A stretch of 64,000 nt of DNA from contig JBAIZL010000003.1 in NCBI GenBank assembly GCA_036971475.1, positions 102,294,733 through 102,358,732 of the forward strand, read 5' to 3'. The notes below the pieces were generated by a model, which was not told where the DNA came from, did no database searches, and saw only the letters and a program-made list of their open reading frames with translations. Source of the stretch: Prosapia bicincta (Eukaryota; Arthropoda; Insecta; Hemiptera; Cercopidae). Position 1 is the stretch's first letter. Every line of letters begins with the position of its first letter. A program made the position numbers and the translations under genes. Shown one piece after another: positions 59,853 through 64,000 of this stretch.

Positions 59853-62545
59853 CCTTAGCGGATTAGGTAACCCTCGCTGACCTACCTGCCTTCCTACAGC
59901 CAATGTGTTACCTCCTAGCAGAACCGTTCCTTAGCGGATTAGGTAACCCTCGCTGACCTACCTGCCTTCCTACAGCCAATGTGTTACCTCCTATCAGAAC
60001 AGTTCCTTAGCGGATTAGGTAACCCTCGCTGACCTACCTGCCTTCCTACAGCCAATGTGTTACCTCCTAGCAGAACCGTTCCTTAGCGGATTAGGTAACC
60101 CTCGCTGACCTACCTGCCTTCCTACAGCCAATGTGTTACCTACTAGCAGAACCGTTCCTTAGCGGATTAGGTAACCCTCGCTGACCTACCTGCCTTCCTA
60201 CAGCCAATGTGTTACCTCCTATCAGAACCGTTCCTTAGCGGATTAGGTAACCCTCGCTGACCTACCTGCCTTCCTACAGCTAATGTGTTACCTCCTAGCA
60301 GAACCGTTCCTTAGCGGATTAGGTAACCCTCGCTGACCTACCTGCCTTCCTACAGCCAATGTGTTACCTACTAGCAGAACCGTTCCTTAGCGGATTAGGT
60401 AACCCTCGCTGACCTACCTGCCTTCCTACAGCCAATGTGTTACCTCCTAGCAGAACCGTTCCTTAGCGGATTAGGTAACCCTCGCTGACCTACCTGCCTT
60501 CCTACAGCCAATGTGTTACCTCCTAGCAGAACCGTTCCTTAGCGGATTAGGTAACCCTCGCTGACCTACCTGCCTTCCTACAGCCAATGTGTTACCTCCT
60601 AGCAGAACCGTTCCTTAGCGGATTAGGTAACCCTCGCTGACCTACCTGCCTTCCTACAGCCAATGTGTTACCTACTAGCAGAACCGTTCCTTAGCGGATT
60701 AGGTAACCCTCGCTGACCTACAGCCAATGTGTTACCTACTAGCAGAACCGTTCCTTAGCGGATTAGGTAACCCTCGCTGACCTACCGCCAATGTGTTACC
60801 TCCTAGCAGAACCGTTCCTTAGCGGATTAGGTAACCCTCGCTGACCTACCTGCCTTCCTACAGCCAATGTGTTACCTACTAGCAGAACCGTTCCTTAGCG
60901 GATTAGGTAACCCTCGCTGACCTACCTGCCTTCCTACAGCCAATGTGTTACCTACTAGCAGAACCGTTCCTTAGCGGATTAGGAAACCCTCGCTGACCTA
61001 CCTGCCTTCCTACAGCCAATGGGTTACCTCCTAGCAGAACCGTTCCTTAGCGGATTAGGTAACCCTCGCTGACCTACCTGCCTTCCTACAGCCAATGTGT
61101 TACCTCCTAGCAGAACCGTTCCTTAGCGGATTAGGTAACCCTCGCTGACCTACCTGCCTTCCTACAGCCAATGTGTTACCTCCTAGCAGAACCGTTCCTT
61201 AGCGGATTAGGTAACCCTCGCTGACCTACCTGCCTTCCTACAGCCAATGTGTTACCTCCTAGCAGAACCGTTCCTTAGCGGATTAGGTAACCCTCGCTGA
61301 CCTACAGCCAATGTGTTACCTACTAGCAGAACCGTTCCTTAGCGGATTAGGTAACCCTCGCTTACCTACAGCCAATGTGTTACCTACTAGCAGAACCGTT
61401 CCTTAGCGGATTAGGTAACCCTCGCTGATCTACAGCCAATGTGTTACCTACTAGCAGAACCGTTCCTTAGCGGATTAGGTAACCCTCGCTGACCTACCGC
61501 CAATGTGTTACCTCCTAGCAGAACCGTTCCTTAGCGGATTAGGTAACCCTCGCTGACCTACCTGCCTTCCTACAGCCAATGTGTTACCTACTAGCAGAAC
61601 CGTTCCTTAGCGGATTAGGTAACCCTCGCTGACCTACCTGCCTTCCTACAGCCAATGTGTTACCTACTAGCAGAACCGTTCCTTAGCGGATTAGGAAACC
61701 CTCGCTGACCTACCTGCCTTCCTACAGCCAATGGGTTACCTCCTAGCAGAACCGTTCCTTAGCGGATTAGGTAACCCTCGCTGACCTACCTGCCTTCCTA
61801 CAGCCAATGTGTTACCTCCTAGCAGAACCGTTCCTTAGCGGATTAGGTAACCCTCGCTGACCTACCTGCCTTCCTACAGCCAATGTGTTACCTCCTAGCA
61901 GAACCGTTCCTTAGCGGATTAGGTAACCCTCGCTGACCTACCTGCCTTCCTACAGCCAATGTGTTACCTCCTAGCAGAACCGTTCCTTAGCGGATTAGGT
62001 AACCCTCGCTGACCTACAGCCAATGTGTTACCTCCTAGCAGAACCGTTCCTTAGCGGATTAGGTAACCCTCGCGGACCTACCTGCCTTCCTACAGCCAAT
62101 GTGTTACCTCCTAGCAGAACCGTTCCTTAGCGGATTAGGTAACCCTCGCTGACCTACCTGCCTTCCTACAGCCAATGTGTTACCTCCTAGCAGAACCGTT
62201 CCTTAGCGGATTAGGTAACCCTCGCTGACCTACAGCCAATGTGTTACCTACTAGCAGAACCGTTCCTTAGCGGATTAGGTAACCCTCGCTTACCTACAGC
62301 CAATGTGTTACCTACTAGCAGAACCGTTCCTTAGCGGATTAGGTAACCCTCGCTGATCTACAGCCAATGTGTTACCTACTAGCAGAACCGTTCCTTAGCG
62401 GATTAGGTAACCCTCGCTGACCTACCTGCCTTCCTACAGCCAATGTGTTACCTCCTAGCAGAACCGTTCCTTAGCGGATTAGGTAACCCTCGCTGACCTG
62501 CCTTCCTACAGCCAATGTGTTACCTCCTAACAGAACCGTTCCTTA
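59853..62545. repeat. 76-bp tandem repeat, about 36 units with deletion variants
   Basis: The full unit is 76 bp: CCTTAGCGGATTAGGTAACC, CTCGCTGACCTACCTGCC, TTCCTACAGCCAATGTGTTA, CCTCCTAGCAGAACCGTT. Shorter units lack about 12 bp around ACCTGCCTTCCT (for example near 60715, 61300 and 61360) or slightly more (GACCTACCGCC). Each unit carries AGGTAAC and GTTACCT, a 7-bp inverted pair that could form a hairpin arm. Private variants repeat at fixed offsets: AGGAAACCCT at 60981 and 61693 (712 bp), and CTTACCTACA at 61371 and 62289 (918 bp). These show block duplications. Confidence 0.97.
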
Positions 62546-64000
62546 ACAAATGCAAGGCCTGCAGCAATAACGTTTGGCTAGGGTTTTCTAAGAAAGTCGT
62601 TTGATGAAGTCATTTTGTCTCAAAACATGCTAATTATTTACTGAGTTTTTTTCATTTGCCAGGGTTGAGTCTACTTTTATTTTTAATGTCTACAATATCT
62701 TACTCTGTGTAAAGAATTCAGATAGGAAAGCAATAAGATTTATGACCTTGGTCTGAACTCTTCCACTTCAACTTTTTAATCAATAAACTTAAAGAAATAT
62801 TGTAGGTTTAGGTCTGACCGGAAATAAATAAATTCTTATAGAAAATCAATTTGTTGTTGTTTTTGAAATTAATAATCTACTATAAATAGTCTGATATTTT
62901 TAGAAAACATTAATATTAATTTTCCCATACTGTTATTTGTTTAGTATTCTCGAGTGGAAATCTTAAATATTCTCCCCGAAAGTTTATTAGAAAACTACTG
63001 ATCAAACACAAGATTGTGAATATTTAATGCATCTTGTCATTTCGTCTTCCCTATATCTCGTTCGTAGGTTTAGTCGTTAACAAATTCTGTAATTTAATAT
63101 GTTGCGCGGATACTCGGACATATACGCACATATATGCACGTATATCCTTATATTATTTTCATTCAACCAAAACTTTGTACTTAATTTTTAGTATGAGTTA
63201 AGACCTTTGCGCATGAATTGAATTTTTGAATTTTACATAATATGTCTTGCAAATAAGCCCAAACATGTCGTAACCATGCAGATATTTAATGAATATGTAA
63301 TATACAATTTATTACATAGCGGAAATCTATATTTAATTATCTATATCTTTAGGAGAGAGATAATAATAGCGTGTTTTGCTTCTATTTCCAAGGAGTAATG
63401 CGTAGAACTTAAATATGTCAGTAAAAATGTTCAACATTTAACAGTTTAATCAAATTTTATTTTTATGGACCAAAACCTAGTATGTGACTCATCAGGGGGA
63501 GGTGGCAGTTAGAATGTGAGGCCAGTGTATGTGAGGGTCTGAGTTTGGATGGAGTATAACGGTACAGATTAATGTGGCACCGGAAGTTAGGTAAAGCCAA
63601 AGTTATACTTTGGACGTTCATAGAGCTAACTAACCTGATGAGGTGTTTTAGCGTAAGGAAAGACGGCTCTGGTTAACCTCGTAGCAGGGCTGGTACTAGG
63701 GGCCGGCTGGTGATCAGCTCACGGCAAGACTCTTACCCAACCCCAAGTGACACTAGTAAGCAGACTAGAAAGTTACTATTTGGAACTCTAATTACCCTCG
63801 GGGTAGGAGTTCACATGCTAATTAATGAGAAAGATAATCCACAATTCTGACATAGATCATTTACTCCCTAATGGAGAAAGTTGTAAGAAGCTCAAACTCA
63901 GATTTCCTTCATCCGTTCTACTATTTTTATTCTTTTTTTTCTTTCATCCTGGAAAACCTTTTCTATCACGACACTGAACAGATTTTGACCGACACTTTCT
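62546..64000. other. Right-edge intergenic DNA, nothing recognised
   Basis: AT-rich DNA to about 63470, then a moderately GC-richer stretch (about 63480-63810) containing GGGGCCGGCTGGTGATCAGC that may be part of a dispersed element. I could not find tRNA-type promoter boxes in it. A very weak hammerhead-like phrase at 62602-62626 (TTGATGA, 14 nt, AAAA) was not called. Confidence 0.5.

Noticed and set aside
62602..62626. TTGATGA, 14 nt, AAAA, possible further hammerhead fossil
   Set aside because: Two of the conserved bases are wrong, helix II does not reach the core, and helix I is absent. Too weak to call.
63480..63810. GC-richer stretch considered as a tRNA-derived SINE
   Set aside because: I could not identify A and B promoter boxes, a poly-A tail or target duplications.

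Overview
This window looks like non-coding animal DNA, most likely from an arthropod, though the lineage cannot be fixed from sequence alone. It is AT-rich. Apart from reading frames inside repeats, no open frame exceeds about 110 codons, and many of the short frames begin at GTG or TTG rather than ATG. I recognise no complete protein-coding gene, rRNA or tRNA, and nothing that looks prokaryotic (no operons, ribosome-binding sites or CRISPR arrays).

The dominant content is tandem repetition: by my count 27-28 kb of the 64 kb (over 40%) lies in unrelated minisatellite or satellite arrays. From left to right these are: 162-bp units (1-830); 80 bp x3 (2781-3020); 169 bp x2 (5735-6060); 38 bp with a 77-bp higher-order dimer (6803-8944); 116 bp x9 (12355-13404); 53 bp x14 (18585-19332); 82 bp x21 (22714-24432); an ~85-bp unit carrying an internal variable GA tract (26819-28226); 63 bp x~67 (30920-35156); a 10.9-kb satellite of 126-bp and 122-bp subfamilies (42685-53586); 68 bp x3 (56183-56386); 16 bp x~32 (57153-57664); and 76 bp (59853-62545). 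Large microsatellites lie between them, including about 700 bp of CA repeats at 54.9-55.6 kb.

The spacers hold remains of mobile elements. The 82-bp satellite unit reads on the plus strand as a peptide resembling the C-terminal tail of non-LTR retrotransposon reverse transcriptases. An inverted pair of ~150-bp arms sits at 22.1-22.5 kb, and a ~250-bp dispersed repeat occurs at 9.3 and 11.9 kb.

The most interesting signal is a dispersed motif with the architecture of a type I hammerhead ribozyme: CTGANGA, a hairpin, GAAA, a short self-complementary helix III, then a strand that pairs with the 5' flank. The best copy (39697-39747) has every core base, an 8-bp helix I, a 6-bp helix II and a palindromic helix III. 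It is mirrored exactly on the other strand because it lies in a perfect 175-bp-arm palindrome (39469-39825). A related solo copy lies at 57.97-58.19 kb, and more decayed copies at 10.6, 17.1, 17.3, 25.5, 29.5 and 40.3 kb. Such ribozymes are known from Penelope-like retroelements and the small non-autonomous retrozymes derived from them, so I infer a decayed family of that kind. All interpretations are from reading the sequence; no searches or folding programs were run.
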